Assembly: GCA_040388375.1 (NCBI GenBank)
Contig: JAZKBU010000002.1
Coordinates: 124,001-188,000 of the forward strand
Reading direction: 5' to 3'
From: Bacteroidota bacterium
Lineage (GTDB): Bacteria; Bacteroidota; Bacteroidia; UKL13-3
Length of the DNA: 64,000 nt
Positions 53,989 to 63,206 of this stretch are shown piece by piece. The position numbers and the translations under genes are program-made. The notes below the pieces were generated by a model. That model was not told the DNA's origin, searched no databases, and worked only from the letters and a program-made list of their open reading frames with translations. Within the stretch, counting starts at the first letter, position 1; every line of letters starts with the position of its first letter.

Positions 53989-56811
53989 TTAAGTTTTACC
54001 ATTATTCACGGGAAAATAAATTTTAAAAGTGGTACCTACATTTACTTCACTCTCTACTTCTATTTTTCCATTCATGGCTTCTATTTGGTTTTTGGTAATA
54101 AACAAGCCTATTCCTCTTGCATTTGCATTGTTATGAAATGTTTTATACATACCAAATAGTTTATGTTTCAACCTGTTTAAGTCCATTCCCAAGCCATTAT
54201 CGTTTACCAGTAATACAATGTAGTTTTCGTCTTGTTCACTGCTTATAGTAACCACAGGCTCTCTTTCGGATGCCCTGTACTTAATGGCATTTGTCAATAG
54301 ATTCAATAAAATACTATCTAAATAAGCAGGCACTACTTCTACCATGGTATCTTCGGTTAAATTATTAATCAGGGTAACTTTCGATTCTAAAATAGTATCG
54401 CTTATCACGGCAAAGGTTTTTTCCATTTCCCTTTTTAAATTCAATACTGTTTTTGATTGGTTTAAATTGTTTTGAATGGTAATAATTTCATTTAAATTTT
54501 GAATGGTTTCTTCCAGCTTATGGGTACTTGTTTTAAGCATACCAAATAAGGTTTCTGCCTCTTCCTTGTTGTCGTTGTTTTCAATTAAATTAACTAAGCC
54601 TGTTAGGTTGGCTGAGTGCGAACGAATATTATGGGAAACAATATAAGCAAAATTAAGCAGACGTTTGTTTTGGTCAGTAGTCACATCAGTTAATGCTTTT
54701 AACTGTTGTTGTTTTTCCATGCGCTCGGTTACATCTTTCTTTACATCAATAAAATTGGTGCAAACACCTTTTTCATCAAATACGGGGGTAATGGATACAT
54801 CAAACCAAATGGGTTGTCCATTTTTGTTATAATTTAAAATGGTTTCTTTTATAGGTTTATGGTTAGCACCTGCATTAAGTATATTTTTAATAGTTTCTTG
54901 TGAAGTATTGGGACCTAACAACAATTCTCTTTGTTTTTTACCAATTACTTCGTCAAGGGTATAACCGGTCATGTGTTCAAAGGCATTGTTAACCCAACTT
55001 ATATTTGAATTGGCATCGGTTATAATAACGGCATCGGTCGTTTTGGAAGCCACTAAGGCTAATTCCTTTATTTTTAAATCTTTTTGTTTTTGTAAGGTAA
55101 TGTCTTGTAAAGTGCCATAAACTTTTACACACACTTTGTTTTGCATCAATGGTTTTCCTATGGCTCTAACCCATTTGTAATTGCCCTTTGCAGTAATCAA
55201 TTCTAATTCTTCGTCATACTCTTTACCTGTTAACAATACGTTTTTAAAAAAGTCAATTATTACATTTCTGCTGTGTCCTTTTTTAAAAGGCGATAATGTG
55301 GAGAAAATATCTGGCTTAAACTCTTTCTCATTCAATTCATATATCTCGTAAATTAAATCTGTCCAGATCACTTCTTTAGTTAACATATTTACTTCCCAGC
55401 CACCCACTTTTGCTATAGAACTAGTCTGTTCTAACATACTTTTTACTTGCTCAAACTCAATTCTGTTTTTTTTCTGCTCTGTAATATCTCTGGCTACAAC
55501 TATATCTTTTACATTTTTTCCATTTTCATCATAAAACAAATTAACGGTATCTTCTCGCCACACATAATAACCCTCTTTGTGTAAATAGCGGTATTCCACT
55601 ACTAAATTTTTCTCTTGTTTAGCTACTGCATTTTCAACGTTTTTCAACAAATCCTCCTTGTCATCAGGATGAATTAAACTCAATATTTTTTCTTCTGTTT
55701 TGTCTATTTGGTCTTCTTGTGAATAACCAAACATTTTCATGTATGATTTAGAGCTATAAGTAATAGAACCCTCTTCTAATACTACAATACCATCAGAAGT
55801 ATTTTCACTTATAAACCTAAGCTTGCTTTCACTAGCCAGTGTCTTTTCTTCTTCCTTTTTACTTTCTGTTATATCCTGACTGTAGCCATACCAAACTACA
55901 GTACCATCCGATAATTTTTCGGGTTTTGCCTGTGCGAAAATTCGTTTTGTCTTTCCACTTGGTGTTATTATTTTATGTTCATTTTTAAAATCTGTCAAAT
56001 GATTAAACGAAAAATTAACCTCCTTTATAAACAAAGACAACTCTTCTTTTGAAATCATTTTAAAGAGTACAAAATGTTTTTTATAAACTTGTTCCGGACT
56101 TATTTCATAAATTTCTTCTACCGCTCCGCTTATATAGTTAAATGTTGTTTTCCCATTTACATCCATAGCAAACTGAAAACTAACACCCGGTATATTTTCG
56201 GCCAGTTTGCTAAAGAAAATCTGGCTGTCTGACAACATTTTTTTGCTTGTTTCCAGTTCTACATTTTTCAGTTCTACCAAATTGCGTTCATGGCTGTAGC
56301 TGGCTTTTATTATGTCTATCAATATTTTAACCATAAAAATGATTAAAACTGCTATCACAACAATATCTATAAACCTATCGGCAATAGAATGATATGGCTG
56401 AAAAATTAGGTTTGGAAAATAATACTCAATCCCGTACAGCATCAGAATTAAACAAATGGACAGCCCAATAAAAAAAGGGTGTTTCTTTTCAGAAATAGTT
56501 ACAAAGGAGGTAAAGAATAAAACGGTAAACAATAAAATAGCATTTCCGTTTGAACCTGCATTGCAAAACCAAATAGCCGTGAAGTAAATATAAAAAGTAA
56601 TGATAACTAACTCATTACTTAAAAATGTTTTTTTAGCTGAACGAAGTGTTCTGTAAATAAAAAAATAAACCAGAGCTCCTGCAAAAGAAACTATTGCCGG
56701 AACATACAAATGAATAAATATATTGGTAAAGGTAGCAATCGCAGACAATATTGAAGCATACATGGTTACCTTCAATAAAATTCTGTTTTCAAGCTTATAA
56801 TGACTGTTCAT
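53989..56811 (-). CDS. Membrane-bound PAS sensor histidine kinase
   Basis: 940 residues. Five or six membrane helices occupy the first ~170 residues (NIFIHLYVPAIVSFAGALVY, VDIVVIAVLIIFMVKIL). Four PAS domains follow (~190-305, ~310-430, ~430-545, ~550-675). The kinase part has the phospho-His in IVSHNIRSHSANLTGLV near residue 729, N box LLTNAIKYRA (~842), DNGLGMDL and ARGIGLFITKNQIEAMNG (~895). It lacks receiver and HPt domains, so it needs a separate response regulator, not encoded nearby. The third PAS is closely similar to one in the hybrid kinase 20 kb away. It is transcribed divergently from the nuo genes. Confidence 0.93.
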   Translation of the reverse strand: MNSHYKLENRILLKVTMYASILSAIATFTNIFIHLYVPAIVSFAGALVYFFIYRTLRSAKKTFLSNELVIITFYIYFTAIWFCNAGSNGNAILLFTVLFFTSFVTISEKKHPFFIGLSICLILMLYGIEYYFPNLIFQPYHSIADRFIDIVVIAVLIIFMVKILIDIIKASYSHERNLVELKNVELETSKKMLSDSQIFFSKLAENIPGVSFQFAMDVNGKTTFNYISGAVEEIYEISPEQVYKKHFVLFKMISKEELSLFIKEVNFSFNHLTDFKNEHKIITPSGKTKRIFAQAKPEKLSDGTVVWYGYSQDITESKKEEEKTLASESKLRFISENTSDGIVVLEEGSITYSSKSYMKMFGYSQEDQIDKTEEKILSLIHPDDKEDLLKNVENAVAKQEKNLVVEYRYLHKEGYYVWREDTVNLFYDENGKNVKDIVVARDITEQKKNRIEFEQVKSMLEQTSSIAKVGGWEVNMLTKEVIWTDLIYEIYELNEKEFKPDIFSTLSPFKKGHSRNVIIDFFKNVLLTGKEYDEELELITAKGNYKWVRAIGKPLMQNKVCVKVYGTLQDITLQKQKDLKIKELALVASKTTDAVIITDANSNISWVNNAFEHMTGYTLDEVIGKKQRELLLGPNTSQETIKNILNAGANHKPIKETILNYNKNGQPIWFDVSITPVFDEKGVCTNFIDVKKDVTERMEKQQQLKALTDVTTDQNKRLLNFAYIVSHNIRSHSANLTGLVNLIENNDNKEEAETLFGMLKTSTHKLEETIQNLNEIITIQNNLNQSKTVLNLKREMEKTFAVISDTILESKVTLINNLTEDTMVEVVPAYLDSILLNLLTNAIKYRASEREPVVTISSEQDENYIVLLVNDNGLGMDLNRLKHKLFGMYKTFHNNANARGIGLFITKNQIEAMNGKIEVESEVNVGTTFKIYFPVNNGKT

Positions 56812-57098
56812 AGGTAAAATATAAAAAATTATGTTTACACCTGTTTTTCAACTTTTGTGTAATTATCTATTTAAAATAATTAAAATATTCTAACTAAACA
56901 ATCATTTAATAAATTACCCATTCAAAAACTTTGTTTTCATGAATAGCAACCACAGAATTAATGGATTAAAATGAAATTCCCCTGTATAAATTCAAATGGC
57001 CTAAAATCTTTCCACAAAAACTAAACCTTTGGCAAAGTATTTAGAAAATTTGGTTGTAATTACTATTATTGCGTGCTTTTAAAAAACCAAATTTACCA

Positions 57099-57602
57099 GT
57101 GACAAGTCAAATAATATTTTACATTTTATCTGCATTTACATTGCTAAGCGCTTTGTTTGTGGTATTTAGCAAAAATCCAATCTATAGCGTTCTATGGCTT
57201 ATTGTTTGTTTTTTTACTATTGCAGGCCATTTTGTTATGCTTAATGCGCAGTTTTTAGCGGTAGTACATATTATAGTTTATTCGGGTGCCATTATGGTTT
57301 TATTCCTGTTTACTGTTATGTTGTTAAACCTCAATAAAGAAACTGAACCTCACAAACCTTTGCTGTTAAAATTTGCTGCTGTTATTTCGGGTGGTGCCTT
57401 ATTTTTATTGTTAATGGCAGCTATGAAAAGCAATATCAATTCAGCTTACGTAGCTCCTCAATTATCTGAAATAGGCTACGTTAAAAATATTGGTTTAAAA
57501 TTATACAACGAGTACACCTTACCTTTTGAAGTTGCTTCTATCCTCTTTTTATCGGCAATGATTGGTTCTGTGGTTTTAGCAAAAAAAGAACGTTTTAATT
57601 AA
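57099..57602 (+). CDS. nuoJ: NADH-quinone oxidoreductase subunit J
   Basis: About 167 residues from GTG 57099; the frame extends to TTG 57069, which would add ten basic residues (RAFKKPNLPV). The GTG start gives the usual short N-terminus before the first helix. Five hydrophobic segments match NuoJ, including YSVLWLIVCFFTIAGHFVML, the conserved YSGAIMVLFLFTVMLLNL (TM3 pi-bulge region) and a final FEVASILFLSAMIGSVVL. It is a membrane-arm subunit of complex I, in the cytoplasmic membrane. It is the first gene of the nuoJKLMN cluster here, with a 2-bp gap to nuoK; no nuoA-I precede it. Confidence 0.93.
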   Translation: MTSQIIFYILSAFTLLSALFVVFSKNPIYSVLWLIVCFFTIAGHFVMLNAQFLAVVHIIVYSGAIMVLFLFTVMLLNLNKETEPHKPLLLKFAAVISGGALFLLLMAAMKSNINSAYVAPQLSEIGYVKNIGLKLYNEYTLPFEVASILFLSAMIGSVVLAKKERFN

Positions 57603-57604
57603 TT

Positions 57605-57925
57605 ATGGAAAACACAATACAAGCGGTTCCTCAAAATTGGTATTTATTACTAAGTACTTTTATGTTTTGCATTGGTGTAATGGGCGTATTACTTCGCAGA
57701 AATGCCATTATTATATTAATGTGCATAGAGTTAATGCTTAACTCAGTAAACCTTTTATTGGTAAGCTACAGCAGTTATGCCGGCAATGCTGACGGACAGG
57801 TATTTGTATTCTTTATTATGGTGGTAGCTGCCGCAGAAGTGGCCGTAGGATTGGCATTGCTTGTTAGTATTTACCGCAATATAGCTTCTACCGATATTGA
57901 TATGTTAAGTAGAATGAAGTGGTAA
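57605..57925 (+). CDS. nuoK: NADH-quinone oxidoreductase subunit K
   Basis: 106 residues, three membrane helices. The conserved membrane Glu residues are in IIILMCIELMLNSVNLLLVS and in MVVAAAEVAVGLALLVSIYR. NuoK is an antiporter-like (MnhC-type) subunit of the membrane arm and takes part in proton movement. It starts 2 bp after nuoJ, so the two are translationally close. Length is normal for the family. Confidence 0.96.
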   Translation: MENTIQAVPQNWYLLLSTFMFCIGVMGVLLRRNAIIILMCIELMLNSVNLLLVSYSSYAGNADGQVFVFFIMVVAAAEVAVGLALLVSIYRNIASTDIDMLSRMKW

Positions 57926-57978
57926 ACTATTACAGTAACCGAAAACTATAAATATTAAAAATAAAAAATAAGTACTTC

Positions 57979-58002
57979 GAACTTAAAACTAAGAACTTAA
58001 AA
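57979..58002. repeat. Direct repeat GAACTTAAAA directly before nuoL
   Basis: GAACTTAAAA occurs at 57979-57988 and again at 57993-58002 (period 14), the second copy ending at the base before the nuoL ATG. It sits in the only long gap (77 bp) in this cluster. Confidence 0.5.
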
Positions 58003-59940
58003 ATGACCGACACAATTATACAAGAAATTAACCTTCAATTACCGGCAATCCTTATTCCATTACTGCCTTTAATAGGTTTCTTTTTAAATGCATTATTTGG
58101 TAAAAAAATAGGCCATGCATCAGGCTGGATAGCAACCCTTGCTATAACAGGCTCTTTCATTTGCTCGCTTTACTTATTCTTTAATTTACCGGCTGGAGCA
58201 AGCCAAACCATTACACTGACCAATTGGTTCCATTTTAAAAATATCATTATTCCTTTTGCTTTCTTAATTGATCCGTTAACCATTACCATGTTATTGGTTA
58301 TTACAGGTATAGGAAGTTTAATACATTTGTACTCTATTGGTTACATGCACCACGATGAAGGTTTCTCCAGATTCTTTTCTTACTTAAACCTGTTCGTATT
58401 TTTTATGCTTTTATTGGTAATGGGTAATAATTACCTGATTATGTTTATTGGCTGGGAAGGTGTTGGTTTATGCAGTTATTTATTAATTGGATTTTGGTTT
58501 AAAAACCAAGCTTATAATGATGCCGCTAAAAAAGCTTTCATTATGAACAGGATTGGTGATTTAGGGTTTTTAATCGGCATGTTTATGATGCTGTTTTACT
58601 TTAACTCTCTTACCTATACCGAAGTAATGAGCAAAGCAAGGACCTTAAGCATTGGCAATCCAATGATTGTTTTCATTACCTTATTCCTGTTTGTAGGCGC
58701 TATGGGTAAATCAGCTCAATTACCTTTATACACCTGGTTACCGGATGCCATGGCAGGACCTACTCCAGTTTCAGCTTTAATACATGCTGCAACCATGGTT
58801 ACTGCAGGTATTTACATGATTGCCCGTTCTAATGTTTTATATGCTTTAGCACCTTTTACACTTGATATAGTATTGATTGTTGGAGTGGTTACTTCGTTGT
58901 TTGCAGCTATTATTGGTTTATTACAAACCGATATTAAAAAAGTATTGGCCTACTCTACTGTTTCGCAACTGGGTTTAATGTTTGCAGCCATGGGTATGGG
59001 TGCTTTTGAAAGCGGTATGTTCCATGTGGTAACACATGCTGTTTTTAAAGCTCTATTATTTTTAGGTGCAGGTTCAGTTATTCACGCTTTAAGCAATGAG
59101 CAGGATATGCGTAACATGGGAGGCTTAAATAAATTTATTAAAGTTACCTACCTTACCTTTTTAATTGGCACTATTGCCATTTCAGGTATTCCTCCTTTTG
59201 CAGGTTTCTTTAGTAAGGACGAAATTTTAGCAACTGCTTTTGAGCACAATAAAATTATATGGGGGCTTTTATCATTCAGTTCCATGTTAACTGCCTTTTA
59301 TATGTTTAGGTTAGTATATGTAACCTTCTTTAATAACTACAGAGGAACAGATGAAGTTAAAAGCCATATACACGAAAGTCCGGCAGTAATGACCATTCCA
59401 CTTATTATTTTAGCAGCCTGCTCAGTAGTAATAGGTTTTATTGGTTTACCTCCAGTTATCAGTCATACCCACTCATTTAAAAATTACTTATCATCTGTAT
59501 TTACACAGTCAAAACAAATATTACCTAGCGGGCACGAAATGAGCCATGCTACAGAATGGATTTTAATAGCTACAGCAGTAGTATTAGCCATTGTGAGTAT
59601 TGCATTTGCTTACACCAAATACGTAATGCAAAAACAAACTCCGGTAGCTGATAGTGAATTAAAAGGCGTTAGCAAATTAGTAGCCAATAAATTTTATGTA
59701 GATGAAATTTACGATACCGTATTTGTTAAACCAATTATGTTATTGAGCGACTTGTTTTTGGTTTTAATTGATAAACTGATTATTGATTTATTTGTACATG
59801 CCGTAGCATTTGTTACCACACAAGTAGGTCGTTTGTTAAGACTAATACAAACCGGTCATGTAGGATTTTATATGTTTGCTATGGTAGTAAGCATGATTAT
59901 TTTATTAGCTGTTCAAATTTATAGTGTAGTTAAATTTTAA
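58003..59940 (+). CDS. nuoL: NADH-quinone oxidoreductase subunit L
   Basis: 645 residues, at least 14 membrane helices plus the long C-terminal lateral helix expected of NuoL. Family blocks: SIGYMHHDEGFSRFFSYLNL (~110), GWEGVGLCSYLLIGFWF (~150), LYTWLPDAMAGPTPVSALIH (~245), KKVLAYSTVSQLGLMFAAMG (~310) and IPPFAGFFSKDEILA (~395). The conserved lysines and glutamates of the proton channel are within these blocks. It is one of the three antiporter-like proton-pumping subunits. The 77-bp gap after nuoK is longer than elsewhere in the cluster. Confidence 0.97.
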   Translation: MTDTIIQEINLQLPAILIPLLPLIGFFLNALFGKKIGHASGWIATLAITGSFICSLYLFFNLPAGASQTITLTNWFHFKNIIIPFAFLIDPLTITMLLVITGIGSLIHLYSIGYMHHDEGFSRFFSYLNLFVFFMLLLVMGNNYLIMFIGWEGVGLCSYLLIGFWFKNQAYNDAAKKAFIMNRIGDLGFLIGMFMMLFYFNSLTYTEVMSKARTLSIGNPMIVFITLFLFVGAMGKSAQLPLYTWLPDAMAGPTPVSALIHAATMVTAGIYMIARSNVLYALAPFTLDIVLIVGVVTSLFAAIIGLLQTDIKKVLAYSTVSQLGLMFAAMGMGAFESGMFHVVTHAVFKALLFLGAGSVIHALSNEQDMRNMGGLNKFIKVTYLTFLIGTIAISGIPPFAGFFSKDEILATAFEHNKIIWGLLSFSSMLTAFYMFRLVYVTFFNNYRGTDEVKSHIHESPAVMTIPLIILAACSVVIGFIGLPPVISHTHSFKNYLSSVFTQSKQILPSGHEMSHATEWILIATAVVLAIVSIAFAYTKYVMQKQTPVADSELKGVSKLVANKFYVDEIYDTVFVKPIMLLSDLFLVLIDKLIIDLFVHAVAFVTTQVGRLLRLIQTGHVGFYMFAMVVSMIILLAVQIYSVVKF

Positions 59941-59951
59941 ATTTATAATTA

Positions 59952-61415
59952 ATGTTAACCCTTATATTATTACTTATACCACTCGTTGCCAGCTTTGTTA
60001 CACTCTTTTTAAAAGGAGAGTCGGCAAAATGGTTTAGCTTAGTTGTTACTTGTATACAATTGGTATTTACTATTTACGTGTACCAAATATTTATTGGTAT
60101 TGATATGAGTTCCGATGCACGTTCACTGGTAAACATAAACCAAGCCTGGATAAAAAGCCCGCAAATAAATTTCCAAATTGGTTTAGATGGTATCAGCATG
60201 CTGATGGTTTTTTTAACCAATCTGTTGTTACCATTGATAGTACTTGCCGGTTTTAACCGCACACAGGACAGAACCCATATATTTTATTCATTAGTATTGT
60301 TAATGCAATTTGCCTTGATTGGTGTTTTTGTGGCCTTTGATGGTATTTTGTATTACTTGTTCTGGGAGCTAGCCTTATTACCTATTTACTTCATTTCATT
60401 AAACTGGGGTGGTGCCAACAGAGGACAAATAACTTTAAAATTCTTTATTTACACCTTAGCAGGTAGCTTATTAATGTTGTTTGGATTTATTTACCTGTAT
60501 TGGAATACACCTTCGCACACCTTTAACTGGTTAGATTTAACCCAAAACCCTATTTGTACCTGTAAACAAGGCATGGTATTCTGGTTATTTTTTGCAGCAT
60601 ACGCTATTAAAATTCCTATTATACCATTTCATACCTGGCAGCCAGATACCTACCAAACAGCACCTACACAAGGTACTATGTTACTTTCAGGTATTATGTT
60701 AAAAATGGGCCTTTACAGTTTAGTACGTTGGTTATTACCAGTTGTACCTAGTGGCGTAGAGGAATATACCTATTTAGCCATGGGCTTATGTATTGTAGGA
60801 ATTGTATATGCCTCGGTTATTGCTATTATGCAAACCGACTTAAAGAAATTATTTGCTTACTCATCTATTGCGCACGTTGGCCTTATTGCAGCAGGTATAT
60901 TTGCCGCTAACTTACAAGGTATAGAAGGCGGTATGGCACAAATGCTTGCTCACGGTATTAATGTAGTTGGCTTATTTTATTGTGCCGATATTATTATGAA
61001 CCGTACTGGAAGCAATAACATCAATAACTTAGGTGGTATTCGCTTATTGGCACCTCGCTTTGCAACCTACTTTATGATTATAGTATTAGGTTCAGTAGCC
61101 TTGCCATTAACCAATGGTTTTATAGGCGAATTCTTATTACTATACGGTTTATTTGAATACAATAGCTGGGCCGCTTTAGTAGGTGGTTTAACCATTATTT
61201 TAGGTGCTGTATATATGTTACGCATGTACCAGAAAGTAATGCTTGGCAATACCAACGAAAATGTAAATACATTTGAAGATGTAAAATGGAATGAAGAAGT
61301 AGTATTAATTGCTATTGTTTTATTAATTTTTGCATTTGGCTTGTTTCCTAAACCAATGCTCGAGCTTGTAGAGCCGGCATCTAATCAAATAGTAAAATTA
61401 AGTACCATCAAATAA
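59952..61415 (+). CDS. nuoM: NADH-quinone oxidoreductase subunit M
   Basis: 487 residues, about 14 helices. NuoM blocks: FQIGLDGISMLMVFLTNLLL (~75), LYYLFWELALLPIYFISLNW (~135, conserved Glu), IPFHTWQPDTYQTAPTQGT (~222), LKKLFAYSSIAHVGLIAAG (~297), TNGFIGEFLLLYGLFEYN (~385). It is an antiporter-like proton-pumping subunit. It begins 11 bp after nuoL and is followed 29 bp later by nuoN, consistent with one operon. Confidence 0.97.
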   Translation: MLTLILLLIPLVASFVTLFLKGESAKWFSLVVTCIQLVFTIYVYQIFIGIDMSSDARSLVNINQAWIKSPQINFQIGLDGISMLMVFLTNLLLPLIVLAGFNRTQDRTHIFYSLVLLMQFALIGVFVAFDGILYYLFWELALLPIYFISLNWGGANRGQITLKFFIYTLAGSLLMLFGFIYLYWNTPSHTFNWLDLTQNPICTCKQGMVFWLFFAAYAIKIPIIPFHTWQPDTYQTAPTQGTMLLSGIMLKMGLYSLVRWLLPVVPSGVEEYTYLAMGLCIVGIVYASVIAIMQTDLKKLFAYSSIAHVGLIAAGIFAANLQGIEGGMAQMLAHGINVVGLFYCADIIMNRTGSNNINNLGGIRLLAPRFATYFMIIVLGSVALPLTNGFIGEFLLLYGLFEYNSWAALVGGLTIILGAVYMLRMYQKVMLGNTNENVNTFEDVKWNEEVVLIAIVLLIFAFGLFPKPMLELVEPASNQIVKLSTIK

Positions 61416-61444
61416 TTTCAAACTTTTAATTATATCATTCATTA

Positions 61445-62827
61445 ATGAATACATTAATATATACAGCATGTTTAGGATTATTTGGCTTAGTAGCCGAAAT
61501 ATTTAACCTGCGTAAGTATTTAATTCCAATTTTGGTAATAGGCTTAGCAGTCATATTCAGTCTTAACCTGCAAACCTGGAATCATCCGGCTACACATTTC
61601 AATGGCATGTTAAGCGATACTAATTTCTCTACCGCTTTCAGTGGTTTAGCTCTTTTTATTATGCTTATTATTTTAATTATGGCTGGCGAATTTTATAGCA
61701 GTAGCGATGATGAAAAACATATAAGTGATTACATGGCTATACTCCTGTTTACCCTATGTGGTGCTTTAATGATGTTTAGCTATTCAAACATGGCTATGTT
61801 ATTCTTGGGTATTGAAACTTTATCTATTTCATTGTATGTAATGGCTGGTAGCCGCAGGTTCGAAGTAAAATCAAACGAAGCGGGTTTCAAATACTTTTTA
61901 ATGGGTTCATTTGCCAGTGCCTTTTTACTGTTTGGTATAGCATTAATATTTGGTGTTACAGGTACTTTCTCTATTGATGGAATTGGTAGTTATATGCAAC
62001 ACCATGCAGATAAATTAGATCCTTTATTTATAGTTGGTATGTTACTAATGATATTTGCGATGTTGTTTAAAGTATCAGCAGCCCCTTTCCATTTTTGGTC
62101 GCCCGATGTATATGAAGGAGCCCCTACCCTTATTACTGCTTTAATGAGTACTTTGGTTAAAATAGCTGCATTTGCTGCATTTTATAAATTGCTATCAACT
62201 TGTTTTGTATTTGCTATGGGTAAAGCAGAAATTATATTAACTATTTCTTGTGCTGCTACTTTATTAATAGGAAACTTAGTAGCCCTGGTACAAGATAATT
62301 TTAAACGCCTTTTAGCTTATTCAGGTATCAGCCATGCCGGCTATATGTTATTAGCTATTATCAGCTTGCAAGGTAGTACAGATAGTGCACTATTTTTATA
62401 TTCAGTAGGTTATGCAGTAGCCAGTTTAGCTGCTTTTGCTATAGCCATTACTGTTTTTAAAGCTACCGAAACTGAAAGTATTAGTGGTTTTAATGGTTTA
62501 GCCAAAAAGAATCCATTCTTAGCAGCTTGTTTAACCATGGCTATGTTAAGTTTAGCAGGCATACCACCATTTGCAGGTTTCTTTGGTAAGTATTTTATTT
62601 TTAGTGAAGCTATTCGCAATGGCTATCAGGATTTAGCTTTACTAGGTATAGTAAGTTCTATTATTGGTGTATTTTATTACATGAAAGTGATAGTAGCTAT
62701 GTATAACAAACCCGCTAATGAGTTTACCATTACTGCAAGTTTTACCTACCAATTAGTAATAGCCCTTTGTTTGGTTTTAAGTATTGCCTTAGGCATTTAT
62801 CCGGGTATATTTACCAAGCTATTATAA
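61445..62827 (+). CDS. nuoN: NADH-quinone oxidoreductase subunit N
   Basis: 460 residues, about 13-14 helices. NuoN blocks: LFLGIETLSISLYVMAGS (~123), SAAPFHFWSPDVYEGAPTL (~210), FKRLLAYSGISHAGYMLLA (~287), LSLAGIPPFAGFFGKYFIF (~370). It is the third antiporter-like subunit, at the quinone-module side of the membrane arm. It is the last gene of the cluster and ends just before a strong terminator, so nuoJKLMN is a closed unit. Confidence 0.97.
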   Translation: MNTLIYTACLGLFGLVAEIFNLRKYLIPILVIGLAVIFSLNLQTWNHPATHFNGMLSDTNFSTAFSGLALFIMLIILIMAGEFYSSSDDEKHISDYMAILLFTLCGALMMFSYSNMAMLFLGIETLSISLYVMAGSRRFEVKSNEAGFKYFLMGSFASAFLLFGIALIFGVTGTFSIDGIGSYMQHHADKLDPLFIVGMLLMIFAMLFKVSAAPFHFWSPDVYEGAPTLITALMSTLVKIAAFAAFYKLLSTCFVFAMGKAEIILTISCAATLLIGNLVALVQDNFKRLLAYSGISHAGYMLLAIISLQGSTDSALFLYSVGYAVASLAAFAIAITVFKATETESISGFNGLAKKNPFLAACLTMAMLSLAGIPPFAGFFGKYFIFSEAIRNGYQDLALLGIVSSIIGVFYYMKVIVAMYNKPANEFTITASFTYQLVIALCLVLSIALGIYPGIFTKLL

Positions 62828-62850
62828 TTAAGCCTTGCACATCCTATTTA

Positions 62851-62886
62851 AATAAAGGTTGGTGCTTTCACCAACCTTTATTTTTT
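62851..62886 (+). terminator. Terminator of the nuoJKLMN cluster
   Basis: A perfect 14-bp stem (62851-62864 with 62869-62882), CTTT loop and a long T run, 24 bp after the nuoN stop. Confidence 0.92.
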
Positions 62887-62925
62887 TATAATATTGAATA
62901 ATACAAATAGCCGTTACTCCATTTT

Positions 62926-63189
62926 ATGACCGACACTAAAAAACCACAAGCTAATAACCCATTACATGGTATTACGTTAGAAGCTATACTAACCGATTTA
63001 GTAGCCTATGTAGGTTGGGAGAAAATGGCAGCTAAAATTCCGATAAAATGTTTTATGCATGAACCTAGCATTAAATCAAGCTTGGCTTTTTTAAGAAAAA
63101 CACCTTGGGCCAGAACAAAAGTAGAAGTCATGTACGAATACAATTTAAAAAGAATTCAAAAAGGCAAAGCGGAGAATACCGCCATTTAA
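62926..63189 (+). CDS. VF530 family (DUF2132) small DNA-binding-like protein
   Basis: 87 residues matching the VF530/DUF2132 family: [20 protein letters not shown], then [37 protein letters not shown] near the middle and a C-terminal [11 protein letters not shown]. The family is small and helical and was described as a possible DNA-binding protein from a Vibrio structure; the function is unproven. It starts 40 bp after the nuo terminator and lies 17 bp before the exonuclease gene, so these two may be co-transcribed. Confidence 0.92.
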   Translation: MTDTKKPQANNPLHGITLEAILTDLVAYVGWEKMAAKIPIKCFMHEPSIKSSLAFLRKTPWARTKVEVMYEYNLKRIQKGKAENTAI

Positions 63190-63206
63190 TTGCTTAGTAA
63201 ACCTAT

